From NCBI GenBank assembly GCA_946811695.1, contig OX328123.1, positions 13,319,662 through 13,383,661 on the forward strand: DNA of 64,000 nucleotides. Reading direction: 5' to 3'. The notes beneath the pieces are model-generated. The model was not told where the DNA came from. It ran no database searches and was given only the letters and a program-made list of their open reading frames with translations. Shown one piece after another: positions 12,221 through 24,732 of the stretch. The position numbers and the translations under genes were made by a program. The first letter of the stretch is position 1. Each line of letters begins with the position of its first letter. Origin of the DNA: Gonocerus acuteangulatus (taxonomy: Eukaryota; Arthropoda; Insecta; Hemiptera; Coreidae).

Positions 12221-12434
12221 TTATTTATTTAAATTTTAACGTCCATTTATTATTAACTAGGAATTTTAGGACGGGTTATCTATAGGTTACCACCCTTTTC
12301 TAGCCAGGATAGGAGTGATGCCTTTTCTTTTTTCTAAAGAAAAGCCTCCACCCCTAGTGGGAATCGAACCCACGACCTTTGGCACGGAGTGTTAAGTGCT
12401 CAAGCCTTAACCCTCACGGCCACCGGGTCTCCAT
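12221..12434 (-). mobile_element. tRNA-derived SINE (second tRNA family), minus strand
   Basis: On the minus strand the head has ggccgtgagggttaaggctt (A-box-like) and gtgggttcgattcccactag (B-box-like). The body has the agaaaagaaaaggcatcact-like segment and acccgtcctaaaattc, and the end is aaataaataaat. Related copies: 24066-24288, 37160-37980 (split), 49925-50142 and 58291-58505. Confidence 0.85.
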
Positions 12435-12525
12435 ATTTTGTTAAGCTTTCAAAATTGCCTTCCATATGAGTTCAAATACTACAAATGTATTATAAAAATA
12501 ATGTTTTGCTTAATATTTCCTGCAC

Positions 12526-13113
12526 TCCAAATTAAACCAACATTTATATAGGTTTGTTCGCGTAGATTTCAAATCGATTTGTCTTTCGACACCCAAAAAC
12601 CCATATTATAGTTCTACCAATATCTTATTAAATGCTAATGACATCGCCAATAATGTCCTTCTACTTTGCTTTCCCACATCAGAATGTCCTTAGAAAGTGA
12701 TTTTTATAGTGCGGCTTTCGACGAAAAAAAAAAACAGAATTCTAGTGGGCGTATTTTTCTGCTTTCTGGAATTCGACCTTTCGTTTTTAAGTATGATTTT
12801 CAAAACTTTTTTCAAAATGATTAGCCAAAACATTGTGTTGATATATATAATTAACGAAAGGACGAATTCCAGAATGCAAAAATCTACACCCACTAAAATT
12901 CTTTTTTCTTTGGCGAAAGCCGGGCGATAAAAATCACTTGGTCCACTTTGTAAGGATATTCTAATGTGGGAAAGCAAATTGAAGGACATTATTGGCGATT
13001 GTTGTTGAAAAAATTGGGGAAAATATCAGTTTTTGGTACTCAAAAGGACGAATCGATTTGGAACTTTGACATCTTTGCAAACGAACCTAAATAAATGTCG
13101 GTTTCATTTGGAA
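12526..13113. mobile_element. foldback DNA element, about 590 bp
   Basis: Long imperfect inverted repeat centred near 12820. The left arm has aggtttgttcgcgtagattt, tcgccaataatgtccttc and ggaattcgacctttcgtt. The right arm has their complements: aacgaaaggacgaattcc, gaaggacattattggcga and gcaaacgaacctaaataaat. The overlapping open frames on both strands are mirror images produced by the arms. No transposase. Confidence 0.75.
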
Positions 13114-13262
13114 TATAGGAAGTATTTTGTAAAATATAATTTTTTATCATACAGCAGTTTTTTTTTGTTTTTTTTATGCGCAATTTTAGAATTATAAGGG
13201 AAGGTATCATTTGAAAGATTTATAAATCTCCTTCAAAATATGGGGTTGGTGGAATAATAATG

Positions 13263-13352
13263 GAGGTTTTTAGATGACCAAGTCGTTTCAGATTGCGAAC
13301 AACTGTTGAGTGGTCAACACCATTTTCTCTCGCAATGAACTGAGTAGTTTGT
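13263..13352 (-). pseudogene. mariner-type transposase fragment (second helix-turn-helix)
   Basis: On the minus strand about 30 codons read TQTTQFIAREN then GVDHSTVVRNLKRLGHLK. This fits the second helix-turn-helix of the mariner DNA-binding region, with its S-T-V..+L+.lG pattern. The frame is closed on both sides, and no DD34D catalytic domain, first HTH or terminal repeats could be found, so it is a relic. Confidence 0.7.
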
Positions 13353-13708
13353 GTGTGTGTGCATCTGAAATAAGTTTTTTTTTATGACATTTGTTCTCAG
13401 CATAATGGGTTGCGTCGTCTGGACGTGATTTATGTTTCCGTAGGGAGAGGACACAACAATTCTAAAACAGAAGAAAAATTAACTTTGTTATAACTCGTTA
13501 CTCCCTGTTTTGCCGATTGCTTTACCGGTTACTTATGCAAGGACGGATGAGGGAATCGTCAGTTCTCGCGTTATAAATAACTAATGAAGGATGTGGTGAA
13601 GCATAAATACCGATGAGACGATTCCTGATGCAAGAAGATGAGACAACGGTTGACTCTTGACCATTTTCCATGGCTATTTCCCGTAGGATTGCAAATGGTT
13701 TATGGTAA

Positions 13709-14197
13709 TCCTCTCGGGAAGAGACAACCGGCGTTTTTAGCGATAAGATGTAAACCAATGCTGTCTCGCATTCTATTCTAATACTAACATCGCTAAATAT
13801 ATATACATACAGGAATCTACAGCTGACGCGGATATCCTGGGAAAAATTGCACAACCATCCCTAACCATCCCTAACCATCCCTAATCCTCTCGGGAAGAGA
13901 CAACCGGCGTTTTTAGCGATAAGATGTAAACCAATGCTGTCTCACATTCTATTCTAATACTAACATCGCTAAATATATATACATACAGGAATCTACAGCT
14001 GACGCGGATATCCTGGGAAAAATTGCACAACCATCCCTAACCATCCCTAATCCTCTCGGGAAGAGACAACCGGCGTTTTTAGCGATAAGATGTAAACCAA
14101 TGCTGTCTCGCATTCTATTCTAATACTAACATCGCTAAATATCTATACATACAGGAATCTACAGCTGACGCGGATATCCTGGGAAAAATTGCACAAC
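13709..14197. repeat. three tandem copies of a 166-176-bp repeat
   Basis: The word tcctctcgggaagagacaac begins at 13707-13709, 13883-13885 and 14049-14051. The first period is 176 and the second 166, because the first unit junction carries one more ccatccctaa 10-mer. The copies differ by a few bases. The minus-strand frame at 13522-13854 covers only the first copy and resembles no family I know. Confidence 0.85.
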
Positions 14198-14591
14198 GAA
14201 CCAAAACGTTGATAATTTGAGTGAAATTAAGTGTTACAATCTCAATATTGGACAAGATGGGTAAAAGTCAAAAGATTCGTTGAGCCTTTCAATTTTTTTA
14301 AATTTTTCCTGCTACCATTAAGGCCTTCAATACAAGGTCGAAGATTGCTGTTAGCTTTAATAAAAAAAAAAAAAAAAAGTATATTTTTAGTAAAAGTTGG
14401 AAAATAACTTTTTGGGTTTTAACCTTTTTTTGAAAAAGGTTTTTTTTACTGTTATTTTTCAACATAAAAGTTTTATAGTATGTATTTTTTATTAAATTAA
14501 TTAATAGGAAAAATGTTAAAGGAATAAATTAATGCTACTAATGTTCATTTTTTATTTTGTATCAACAAATATATTACCTACAGTAAATAAA

Positions 14592-15653
14592 AAAAGTCCG
14601 TCACGCAGGAGCTGCATAACTAAGCACTTTCCTCAGAATTTGGGTAGCTTTCCAGAACAATTTGCTTAAAATATCCTACATAAATAAAATAAAAACATGA
14701 ATAGTTCTCTTTCAAATTTGTAATGAGTAACTGATCAATTATTAATTTGCTTCCAGAGTTATGCTTACACATGGTACCTACTACACTACTTAATAAATAC
14801 AAAAAACCTCATATAATCATATTTTGGTCTAACGCAGGAACAGGATACAGTCACTCTAGTGGTAGAAAGCGCTCCTTGCGGCGGCTTTGTGAACCTACGT
14901 TTGGTGGGCTTTTCTATTGAAATATATTACAAATTAAACCCCCGCTTTACGATTAACCGATTTAGCTCATTTTTACAACACTTCTTTCTCATGAGTTACC
15001 CACGACGTATACCGCGTTTCGTTACAATACAGCAGAAATTACGACCGGTATATTAGGAATTTATAGGTATTTAGGAATTTGGGTCCGGAGTAAACCCCCC
15101 CTTCTAATGAACCGATTTAGTTTATTTTTACAACACATATGTAACTGTAGATTACCACTACGAATACCGAGTTTCGTCGAAATATACCAAAAATCACGGC
15201 TAGTAGTGGCGAATTGGTATTGTGGGTCCGGAGTAAACCCCCCCCCCTCCTAATGAACCAATTTAGTTTATTTTTACAACACATATTTACCTGTGGATTA
15301 CCACTACGAATACCGAGTTTCGTCGAAATATACCAAAAATCACGGCTGGTAGTGGCGAATTGGTATTTTGGGTCCCGAGTAAACCCCCCCCCCCTTTCTA
15401 ATGAACCGATTTAGTTCATTTTTATATCTCACTTTTCTCTCTATATTTCCACTACGAATACCAAGTTTCGTTGAAATATAACATATATTACGGCTGACAT
15501 AGTCAAATTAGTGTTTTGGATTCGGGGTAAACCCCCCCTTCCGGTGGACCGACTTTGGTGGTTAACGAACTCGTTCAATCGTTTGGTAATTGAATGCTAT
15601 ACACCAAGTTTCGTGACGAAAAAACAAAAACTCTGGCCACTATCGTGTTAAGA

Positions 15654-15708
<55 letters not shown>

Positions 15709-15832
15709 TTTAACGAGGGTCATTTTCGGTGTCTACTAGGTAGGATCGATAAAGATTTGAAGAAATTTTTCAAAAATTCCGTCATGAGTCCAACCTCAAT
15801 AGCTACTTTCCTTCGGAGGAAAGTGCTAAAAA
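14592..15832 (+). mobile_element. family B element copy 1 (putative HINE/Helentron-like)
   Basis: It starts aaaagtccgtcacgcaggag, then gctgcataactaagcacttt, and ends ttcggaggaaagtgctaaaa. The interior has three to four tandem ~145-bp segments, each with a poly-C tract, a gaaccgatttagtt-like word and accgagtttcgtcgaaatat. (TA)n lies at 15657-15704. Eight copies share this architecture in the window. Ends resemble those of family A (gtccg.c..cgcagga.ctgc; ttttagc.c.ttcc), so A and B are probably one superfamily. Short frames inside are meaningless. Confidence 0.6.
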
Positions 15833-16616
15833 TAATAGTTCTTAAACAAAGAAAATTTCCTTATTTTGAAGAATTAATTAAATTTCAATAATAATTTATC
15901 TTGTAATTTGGTGGAATTTATATTATATCTATAATGATTTAATATATACTTTAGGGTTGAAAAGTCTCTTTCAACACTAACTTGAGTGGCTGGGCTGGGG
16001 GTGTAGGATAAGTCCTAGTTAATACAGCTATGGAAGTGTGTATTTCCTTTCTTCTCAGTATTCCAGGCATTGTAAAAAAAAAGAAACCCTAAAATTCTTG
16101 ATTAAAATACTGAAGCTTTTTATTTGAAAAAAAAAATAAAAGTACTATTTTAACTTTTATTTTAATGTACATAGTTTTATGATTTTTAAATAGCTTTTAC
16201 TTTTAAAATTAAAAAAAAAAAGCTTTTTAAAACAGCTTTTTATTTTTTAACATATAAAATCAATTTTTTTTTAAGTTAAATTCTAAATTTTTCTGTAAAA
16301 AATAATTGTTTATTCGATCCCTGCCTTATTGTCCTTCTTTACCCAATTACAAATACATCTAACAGTTTAGTTCTAGGAAATATTAATCTGTTCAAAATTG
16401 CTGAACTATTCTTCATTTTCTATTAAAACGCCCGTCATAAAATCTTAATAATTCAATGAATTGAAAAATCCCTAATTACATTACTAGAATAAATGATTAG
16501 AAATCTGCAATTAAAATTTGAAGTTAATTAAAAGCGCTAGACTATCCCCGGATTTGAAGAACATAGTTTTGAGAAGATCCACTTTAAAGTTCAATGCATC
16601 GAAAACTTTATTTCCC
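15833..16616. other. AT-rich spacer with an old shared repeat
   Basis: No gene. The part 16400-16605 resembles 27960-28215 (taattcaa..aattg, cattactag, ttgaagtt..tt words in the same order), so it holds an old dispersed repeat of unknown class. Confidence 0.4.
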
Positions 16617-16739
16617 TTTTAGCACTTTCCTCCGAAGGAAAGTAGCTATTGAGGTTGGACTCATGACGGAATTTTTGAAAAAAAATTTCAAATATTTATC
16701 GATCCTACCTAGTAGACACCGAAAATGACCCCCGTTAAA

Positions 16740-16810
<71 letters not shown>

Positions 16811-17750
16811 TATATATGTGTCTGTTAACACGATAACGGCCAGAGTTTTTGTTTTTTGGTCACGAAACTTGGTATATAGCATTCAATTAGCAAACGATTG
16901 AACGAGTTCGTTAACCACCAAATTCGGACCACCGGAAGGGGGGTTTACCCCGAACCCAAAACACTAATTTGACCATGTCAGCCGTAATATTTGTTATATT
17001 TCAACGAAACTTGGTATTCGTAGTGGTAATATAGAGAGAAAAGTGAGATATAAAAATGAACTAAATCGGTTCATTAGAAGGGGGGGGGGGTTTACCCCGA
17101 ACCCAAAACACTAATTTGACCATGTTACCCGTAATATTTGGTATATTTCGACGAAACTCGATATTCGCAGTGGTAATCTACAGGTAAATATGTGTTGTAA
17201 AAATAAACTAAATCGGTTCATTAGAAGGGGGATTTACTCCGAACCCAAATTCCTAATATACTCATACCGGTCGTAATTTCTGCTGTATTGAAACGAAACA
17301 CGGTATACGTCGTCGGTAACTCATGAGAAAGAAGTGTTGTAAAAATGAGCTGAATCGGTCAATCGGAAAGCGGGGGTTTACTTTGTAATATATTTCAATA
17401 GAAAAGCCCGTCAGACGTAGGTTCACAAAGCCGCCGCAAGGAGCGCTTTGTATCAGAGGGCCTGTATCCTCTTCCTCCGTTAGATCAAAATACGATAATA
17501 TGAGATTTTTTGTATTTATTACGTACTGTAGTAGGTACCATGTGTAAACATAACTCTGGTAGCAAATTAATAATTGATCAGTTACTCATTACAAATTTAA
17601 AAGAGAACTATTCATGTTTTTATTTTATTTATGTAGGATATTTTAAGCAAATTGTTCTGGAAAGCAGTTCTGGGAAGCAGAAATTCTGGGAACACTACCC
17701 AAATTCTGAGGAAAGTGCTTAGTTATGCAGCTCCTGCGTGACGGACTTTT
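16617..17750 (-). mobile_element. family B element copy 2
   Basis: Reverse orientation: it begins ttttagcactttcctccgaa and ends cagctcctgcgtgacggact followed by T's. (TA)n lies at 16742-16808 and the ~145-bp poly-G/poly-C segments follow. Confidence 0.6.
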
Positions 17751-17876
17751 ATTTTTTTTTTAAGGCGCATCGACGTCTGGGCCATTAGCGCCGACATCCA
17801 AATGGCAACGAGGAATTTTCTCAACGAGCCGTGTGATGAAAACATTCCTGCCGCCGGCGGGAATCAAAATCGGTTA
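17751..17876 (-). mobile_element. truncated tRNA-derived SINE
   Basis: A poly-T, then aaggcgcatcgacgtctggg, ccattagcgccgacatcca and ggaattttctcaacgagccg: the minus strand of the SINE body seen at 21229-21420. The tRNA head is missing from about 17876, where Helitron-like DNA begins. Confidence 0.75.
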
Positions 17877-18050
17877 AACGGCGAGGATTCGTATAAGTAA
17901 CAAACAGACGGACAAACAGCTGATAGACGATTTTGACCTAGCCCATGACACTCTCCGGATCAGGATCTACCTGTGACCCAAGTTAGGTCAAAATCGGTCG
18001 AACGGTGTGGATTCGTGTAAGGAACAAACAGATAAACAGACAGACACGTG

Positions 18051-18115
<65 letters not shown>
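17877..18115 (-). mobile_element. Helitron 5' terminal region, minus strand
   Basis: The segments cgaggattcgtataagtaac and tcggtcgaacggtgtggatt, and the end with cagacacgtgatttatatat, are the complement of the Helitron-like 5' start at 45364 (tctatatatataaaaatcac, then gtgtctg). Part of the sequence is duplicated (17880-17960 and 17990-18050). The terminal TA expanded to a microsatellite (18055-18108). Confidence 0.6.
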
Positions 18116-18116
<1 letters not shown>

Positions 18117-18163
18117 TTAATTTGATGCCAATTAACACCTTATGAAAGATACTATATATATAT

Positions 18164-18953
18164 ATAATAATATAATAAAATATAATATGCTTTATTGCTC
18201 AAGTTTTACAACTTATATGCAAGGGTTGCAGCCTTATTGCATTAATAAAAAATATAATTTGCACAAAATAAAATAAAACTTTATCTTTTACACGTAATAA
18301 ATAATAATAAAATGAGGCTTCAACTGATTTCAAATTAAGAAAAAGAAATACATAAATACATCTTAAGCTAAGTGTAATTTCACACAAAGTAAAAACAAAA
18401 ATAAATTTAATAATAAAGAAGATAATGTCAAATTACAGATGTTTAATCTATAATAAAATAAATGACCTCAGCTTTATGATACTATCTAAGTATTTATTTA
18501 GATCATTAATTAGAGCCTTATCTAGAGCTGATAGCAGCATTTCTACCTTTGGAGGATTAACTCTGATGTATCTATCTATATACAACTTCCTTATAGGAGA
18601 GTACAAGGGGCAGGTGAAGAATATGTGTTCTAGGGTTTCTAGTTCTTGTAGTTTGCAGGCAGAACATGGCGTGTTTGTATCGATGGTGAGTTTATTTTTA
18701 TTGTAGAGGATTATCATATTTTCTGAAGTGAGCCTTAATTGGGCTAAGAGTTTTATTTTATTAAAAGGGAATATTGTTCTGAAGATATGATGCTCCCGTT
18801 ATGTGAGTAGGCTTTATCTTATTATATAATCTATTGAATCAACTATTGTTTACGCGATTTAGATCATATTCTAATAAGGTATTTTGAAATTGGCTGATTA
18901 GTTTGTTGAATATTGTTCTGACTAGATATGGGCTTTGTTCTTCCCAGAGAGGC
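18164..18953 (-). pseudogene. 5'-truncated LINE with C-terminal zinc-finger-like domain, target duplications present
   Basis: On the minus strand, 18448-18717 reads through DTNTPCSACKLQELETLEHI and FFTCPLYSPIRKLYIDRY. The C-x2-C-x10-H-x4-C arrangement with ETLEH.F..CP.Y..+R is typical of the region after the RT in R1/Jockey-type LINEs. The reading frame is open at its 5' side only to about 18717. The insert is bounded by an 18-base duplication, aagatactatatatatat, at 18146-18163 and 18954-18971, so its limits are well defined. It belongs to a different family from the LINE tails at 3951 and 8205. Confidence 0.8.
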
Positions 18954-18971
18954 AAGATACTATATATATAT

Positions 18972-20391
18972 TTGGTATAAGATATAGATATTTGGCAAAG
19001 TTTAAAGAATTTTTCTTAGAGATACTTTGAGCAGTTGGATAATTATAATATTAATAATTAATAATTTATAACTAATTATTTTGTTACTAAACATTGAATA
19101 GTTGTTTAAACTTTGTTTGACGTTAGCTTGGTGAAGATAGCCTTGTACTATAGTTAAGGTTTTATGAATCTATATTTAATCTTGTTGAACTTTAAGAGGC
19201 TCTCCTTAAGTCCAAATATATCGGTTTGGAGGAGGCGCGACTCGATTACCTTGAAGGGTTGCTTTTTTACCATCATTACTTTAATAATAATATCTTCTTA
19301 ACGCTCCTTGTAATAACCTAGTTTTTTTTTTGTGGGTTGTATTTATACAATTGTATTTATATTTTATAGTGACCTGATCTTCTTCAATCCAATATTTTTC
19401 AGGCGGAAGGCCAATAAAAGAGAATTAAAAAAGTTAATTAACAACCGGAAGACATTGGCCCTTTTCAAAATCAATGTTTATCCCACGCTGATGTCACTTG
19501 TGCAGTTCACGCTAATTTCAGAGGTTTGGGCATTGGTCCTTTTTGTTCCAAGTTACAGAAATACAGAAACGAAAGGAGAGCTGCTTTAACTATGAAAAGA
19601 GTTTTCAGGTTCACTAGAGCTAAATATTGTGGCTGGTCAAGAAAGATGACAAGTCATTAATGGAGTGACTATAGTATTGTATAATATAAGACACTTTCTA
19701 ATCCCCAACTGCTAATGATTAACGCCTACTACTAAAGTGGGTGCTGCCAACTCCCACTAGTTTCTGCAAATGTCGGCCCACGCCCTTCATTTTTGTAACA
19801 ACGAAACCATTAATTATCCATAATTGCTCTCCGTTCACATTCCTCAAACAACAGGGAAAGTATCCTTCTTGCAATTTGGCTTCCATAGTAATTTGGTGAT
19901 ATGGTATATTGTAAATTCGAGGGACTCCTTAGTAGTATAATTTGGTATGTTAGTTCTAATGTACCTATGACTTTCATAGAATGATTTCTTATTTTGTGTT
20001 ACATACCTCTTATTGTAGGCTCCTCATGAAGTTATTTGATATGCCTCACAATCACCCAATTGTGAAATTAAGGAAACTTTGCAGTTTCTTTTAGGATATT
20101 ATAAGTTTCTGACATCTGACGAAGACACAACACTAATGCAACCACGGTAGAAGGAAATTTCTCCAATTAGGGAACCCATCTTGGCAGCCAGATTTTAAGG
20201 ACCCTTGGACTCTACTGGGGCTTAGTACTTGCCACTGATGCATATCGCCTAAGCACTTGTACCTTAGTGGAAAGAGATTCTTTTTTAGTGGCAAATGACA
20301 AATATTTGTGAACGCCACAAGTTCAAGTGAACGGATTCCATTAACTAAGTGACAAGTAAACTCCCAACACCACTCCACAACACAGTTGTCG
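18972..20391. other. unassigned DNA with possible coding relic at 19390-19590
   Basis: The + frame 19332-19589 ends RRKANKRELKKLINNRKTLA then LFKINVYPTLMSLVQFTLIS. It is vaguely like a LINE or copia interior, but I cannot assign it. The remainder shows no feature I can support. Confidence 0.3.
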
Positions 20392-20827
20392 CTTGTCACA
20401 TCGTGTAAACAGCGCAACAAGTGTTTTGTAGCTACTCAGTTACTGGACGGTCTCTCCTGAACTCACTTATCCAACAACATGGGAACGAGTACTTGTCACT
20501 TGTCACATCGTGTAAACAGCGCGGCAGGTGTTTTGTAGCTACTCAGTTACTGGACGGTCTCTCCTGAACTCACTTATCCAACAACATGGGAAGGAGTACT
20601 TGTCACTTGTCACATCGTGTAAACAGCGCGGCAAGTGTTTTGTAGCTACTCAGTTACTGGACGGTCTCTCCTGAACTCACTTATCCAACAACATGGGAAC
20701 GAGTACTTGTCACTTGTCACATCGTGTAAACAGCGCGGCAAGTGTTTTGTAGCTACTCAGTTAGTGGACGGTCTGTCCTGAACTCACTTATCCAACAACA
20801 TGAGAACGAATACTTGTCACTTGTCAC
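20392..20827. repeat. 107-bp tandem repeat, four copies
   Basis: The word cttgtcacatcgtgtaaaca starts at 20392, 20499, 20606 and 20713, and a partial copy at 20820; the period is exactly 107. Copies are over 95% alike by eye. The unit itself contains the short tandem cacttgtcac. Confidence 0.92.
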
Positions 20828-21228
20828 AAAGCCAGCTTAGTGAGAGGGATAAGCTCTAATGACAAATACTAAGCAGTTCAAGGAAAAAACGAGTAGTCCT
20901 TAGAAGACTTCGAATTGGACACATTACAATACTAAAAATTAAAGAATGTCGTACCGTGTTGAAAACAATGAAGCGTGACGATTCAATCATACAACTCATA
21001 ATAACAGATAACAGAAAACGAGACATTTTCAAAATAGTATGCATGTACATAAATACTTTTTGACATATTTGTAATATTTGAGAGAGAAAAAGAGATATTT
21101 TAACAAGCCTCATGTCTTCGTGAGAGTAAACTTCAATATTACATCAGTTTGAAATGTGCTGAATTTGCAACAATTAATGAAATTGCCAAACTAAAGAACC
21201 GCAATATTTTTATTTATTTACAAAGCTT

Positions 21229-21420
21229 GGGGTCTCCCGTGGTCTAGTGGCTAGCGCGCTGGATTCATAAGCGGGAGATGGTGGGTTCGATTCCCAACCT
21301 CCGGCAGGAATTTTCTCATCTCAAGGCTCGCTGGGAAAATTCCTCGCTGCACCCTGGATGTCGGCGCTAATGACCTAGAAGTAGATGCGCCGTAAAAAAA
21401 AAATAAATAAAAAAAAAAAA
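21229..21420 (+). mobile_element. complete tRNA-Glu-like SINE with 12-bp target duplication
   Basis: The head ggtctcccgtggtctagtgg and ggtgggttcgattcccaacc match the A-box and B-box regions of a tRNA-Glu/Asp-like gene. The body ends cggcgctaatgacctagaag and then gatgcgccgtaa, and the tail is A-rich. The target duplication tttacaaagctt lies at 21217-21228 and 21421-21432 without mismatch, so this is a young insertion. Confidence 0.93.
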
Positions 21421-21549
21421 TTTACAAAGCTTATTATTATTATTGAAATATTTATTCTTACCAAATATATAAATCCATAATGTGTTACTAGTCATCATGA
21501 TTGATAAAGTATCACAATAATCGATCAAGAAGAAAAAACTAAATAAACA

Positions 21550-21765
21550 AAATACAGTCAGACAGCTGGTAGACATTTTTGGACCTAGCCTACGACACTC
21601 ATCGTCTCAAGACCTACCTGTGTGCGACGTTTGGTCAAAATCGGTCAAACTGTGTGGATTTGTATAAGGCACAAACATACAGACATATAGCAGGTAGACG
21701 TTTTTGACCTAGCCTAGGAGGCTCCCCGGATCAAGACATTGCATGAATCATGCAATCATTTATTC
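21550..21765 (-). mobile_element. Helitron-like internal fragment
   Basis: It carries ggtcaaaatcggtcaaactg, gtgtggatttgtataaggca and two gacctagcct blocks like those at 17880-18050, again as an imperfect ~110-bp duplication. No terminus is visible. Confidence 0.5.
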
Positions 21766-22194
21766 AATATAGATTAACATAAAAAAAACAACGTTTTATT
21801 AATCTTCCATTATCTGAAATCATCCATCCTGTATACTAATGCCAATAAGTCCTGTTGTGCAACGATTGTGCAAGAAAGCGACCATTGAAGGCGTCCTTAT
21901 GACTCCCTCCCAGGAACCCTTAGAAAAACCACACCCTCTTCTTTACCGGGACTTTCTTTACAACTATAGCAATCTCTAGCTGTAATTATCATCTGCTTTC
22001 ATTTCTGACATAATTGTGAAAGCTTCACTTCCATGACAACTGTAGATTTCAATAAAAGTGTCATTTTACCGGACAAAGCATCGATTATTGAATGAATCGA
22101 TATCACCTTCCATGGATGGACTTGTAATGTGGTGTAAGTTCAAAAAATCAGTACCTCAGGTTTCGCTTTTGGTCAGTAGATAAATTTTTGAGTC

Positions 22195-22370
22195 CTTTAA
22201 CAAACGCATGTTACAGTGGTAATATTGTTGACAATCCAGATGTTTAGAACTGTCTGAGATTTAAGGCGATATCTGTAACCGTTTTCTAGAAAGTGGATAA
22301 AAATAGTTTTTCCAACTAGTATTTTCGGATTAAGTATTTAAAATAGTTGGATTCCATTGAAATGAGTAGC
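22195..22370 (+). mobile_element. diverged family A body fragment
   Basis: The run ttaaggcgatatctgtaacc, gttttctagaaagtggataa, then a (gg)attccattgaaatg word follows the order of the family A body (aaggcgatagctttaaccgt; gggattcagttgaaac) with many differences. Confidence 0.4.
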
Positions 22371-22757
22371 TTAAAATCAAAGACGGACATCTGTAAAAAA
22401 AAATCGAAATTGAGTTAGCAGTGGATTCCTGTAGGTTTTTGTCTGCTCTTTTCGACGATGAAATTAGTTTCTGTAAAAAAACGGGCGTAAACTAGATGCT
22501 TTGTTTCAAAAACGGACTCCTGCTGTGGAGTTTTTTTTTTCATAAACGAACACCTACCAAACACCCAATGGGTTCAAATGTAATTTTCACTAATTTTTTG
22601 AGTGGTATTGATATCAGAAACAGAACACTGTCAATTTCAAACATGTAAGACTAATTATGAAATAAATATTTTCAAAAAAATATTCACTATAACTTGCGAA
22701 CATAAAAGGTGATTTTTTCAACATTTAGAAAATGACAGGTGTCCGTCTTTCATATTA

Positions 22758-23091
22758 TTTTTTTTTTTTTTTATTATTATTATTAACTTATTTATTTGAA
22801 ATCTGTACAAATTATTATATGTACAATTATCAAGTTTGTAAATACAGATATATAATGTAATAAATTGAACAAAACGGTTAAAGTAAAAAAAATTAAAACC
22901 ATACAAATTTGGAAGGAGCCAACCATTGTTGACACTTCCGTGGCTGTCTAAATAACTATTTCAATGATCATGATACGGTTATGTGAGTAAATTGTTTCGT
23001 GGCCACTGTCTCTTGAGCCGCCTGGGAGGATTGTCTGGGTGGGATTGGGACGATAAGGATAGACCTTCAGGATTAGGATGGTAGGATAAGA
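22758..23091 (-). mobile_element. 5'-truncated LINE 3' end with 11-bp target duplication
   Basis: A T-rich start (poly-A on its strand), then the same 3' UTR as 8205-8885 including ctcttgagccgcctgggagg. It is flanked by ctttcatatta at 22747-22757 and 23092-23102, a clean duplication that fixes the insert at 334 bp. Confidence 0.85.
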
Positions 23092-23102
23092 CTTTCATAT
23101 TA

Positions 23103-24065
23103 AGCCACTCAAATATCTTCGATACGAAGGAAAAGTATCCTTTGTGATAAAACGTATTTTCCATTTTCAATCTATACTGATAGCTGTTAGACTGATGTAC
23201 GTTGCGGCAAACTCTCGAAAATTAAAGAAAAATGATATTCAATTACAGATAATTAAACTAACGAATGTGGATTAAGTCTAATTAAAATGTATAATAAGAT
23301 AAAATATATAAAAGTCATCTATAAGGTACCAATCCACATTCCACATTCGATACTTAGCATTTGTATTGACAAAATGTTTGAAATTCATCCAAACTAAGGT
23401 ATTTAAATTTTATTACATTTGGAGATAAGGATATATTCCCCCCCCAAAAAAAAATTGCAGCGACTGACATGAGAAGTTTTAGGATATTTTTAAATATCTG
23501 GACGGAGGCTCTGCGCACAGTAGGGCCAAATGACATTCCGTGTTTCAAATAGGCTACAGCCTCTAACCTTAATCGATTACAATAATTTTTTTTTTAACTG
23601 AAAGCTAATAAAATTTAAAAAAAAAACTTTGTCTTGGCAGAGTTTTGTTTATTTACGAAATGAAAGAAAACAAACAAATCCTGATTAGACATTGAAGAAA
23701 ATCAAAATATATTTTCAAATAATTTAAAAATCATATTATCTTAATCTCAATGTTAAATTAAGATGAATTTATATTTTGAAGATGTCAGTCTGATTTTTTC
23801 CAATTCTAATGAGGATTTGAATGTTTAATTTCAACGATATCAGTGCTGATATTAAGTTAGATGAAAAATAAAATATTATTCTATGTTCAATTGTAAACGT
23901 TCGTGAATTATTTACATGTAATTTAATAAACAGGGTAAATAAAAAACAAAAATCCGGACAGACAAAGTTGTTCTAAATTTTATTAGTAATAGCCATAGTT
24001 TTTTCATAGTAATCGGTTAAGATTTAGAGGTTATAGCCTTTTTTTGAAACACGAAATGTCTTTTT
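23103..24065. other. unassigned DNA; last part is an old dispersed repeat
   Basis: No gene. The segment 23930-24060 (gacaaagttgttctaaattt, tcggttaagat) matches 37600-37715 inside the DNA element there, so it is a fragment of that family. Confidence 0.4.
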
Positions 24066-24288
24066 GCCCCGCTGTGCGGCGGCCGTGAGTGTTCAGGTGT
24101 GAGCACTTAGCACTCCATGGCTAGGTTCGTGGGTTCGATTCCCACTATGGGGTGGTGGCTTTTCTTTAGAAAAAAGAGAAGCCATCAGCCCTATCCTAGC
24201 TAGAAAAGAGTGATGACCAATAAATAACCCGTCCTAAAATTCTGAGTTAATTATAATGGACGTCAAAATTTGAATAAATAAATATCTG
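24066..24288 (+). mobile_element. tRNA-derived SINE (second tRNA family)
   Basis: The head has ggcggccgtgagtgttcagg and cgtgggttcgattcccacta. The body has tagaaaagagtgatgacc and taacccgtcctaaaattctg, and it ends in (aaat)n. The sense-strand counterpart of 12221-12434. Confidence 0.85.
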
Positions 24289-24732
24289 GAAAAGGATTGG
24301 GAAATGGAAAGCTTTCTACATCTCCTTCAAAAACGGTTCTAAAGGAATTTTCGATGGGGCGATTTCGTTGGGAGTTGTAGGTGCTGAAATCTTCGGAATT
24401 ATTGGTTATGGCTCTTACACTGTTGTTTGTGTTTTTTATTTGTATTGTTTTTTTTTACCTTATTACCTACATTTAACAGTAAAATTATATTCCAGTAAAA
24501 CACGTTGATTCCTATACATTTTTTATTGCCTTATAGAGCCTTCCCTAATAATAAGTGATTGGGTAATTAGATTACTGTGTAAGTTGGCTACTGTCAGATT
24601 CCTGTGCTTTGGAACGCCTGATATTGTTAATTTATATTCTAAGCTTCCCAAGGACAAGTCAAAAGGAACAAGTACGGAAACACGCTGAATGACGCATTTC
24701 CCGCGAATTGGACTTTTATTAAAATTAAATCT

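Noticed and set aside
12690..12989. Overlapping frames on both strands (12690-12989) as genes
   Set aside because: They mirror each other because they lie in the arms of a foldback element.
21229..21305. Functional tRNA gene
   Set aside because: A- and B-box-like words are present, but the acceptor stem does not close and the sequence continues into a SINE with target duplications.
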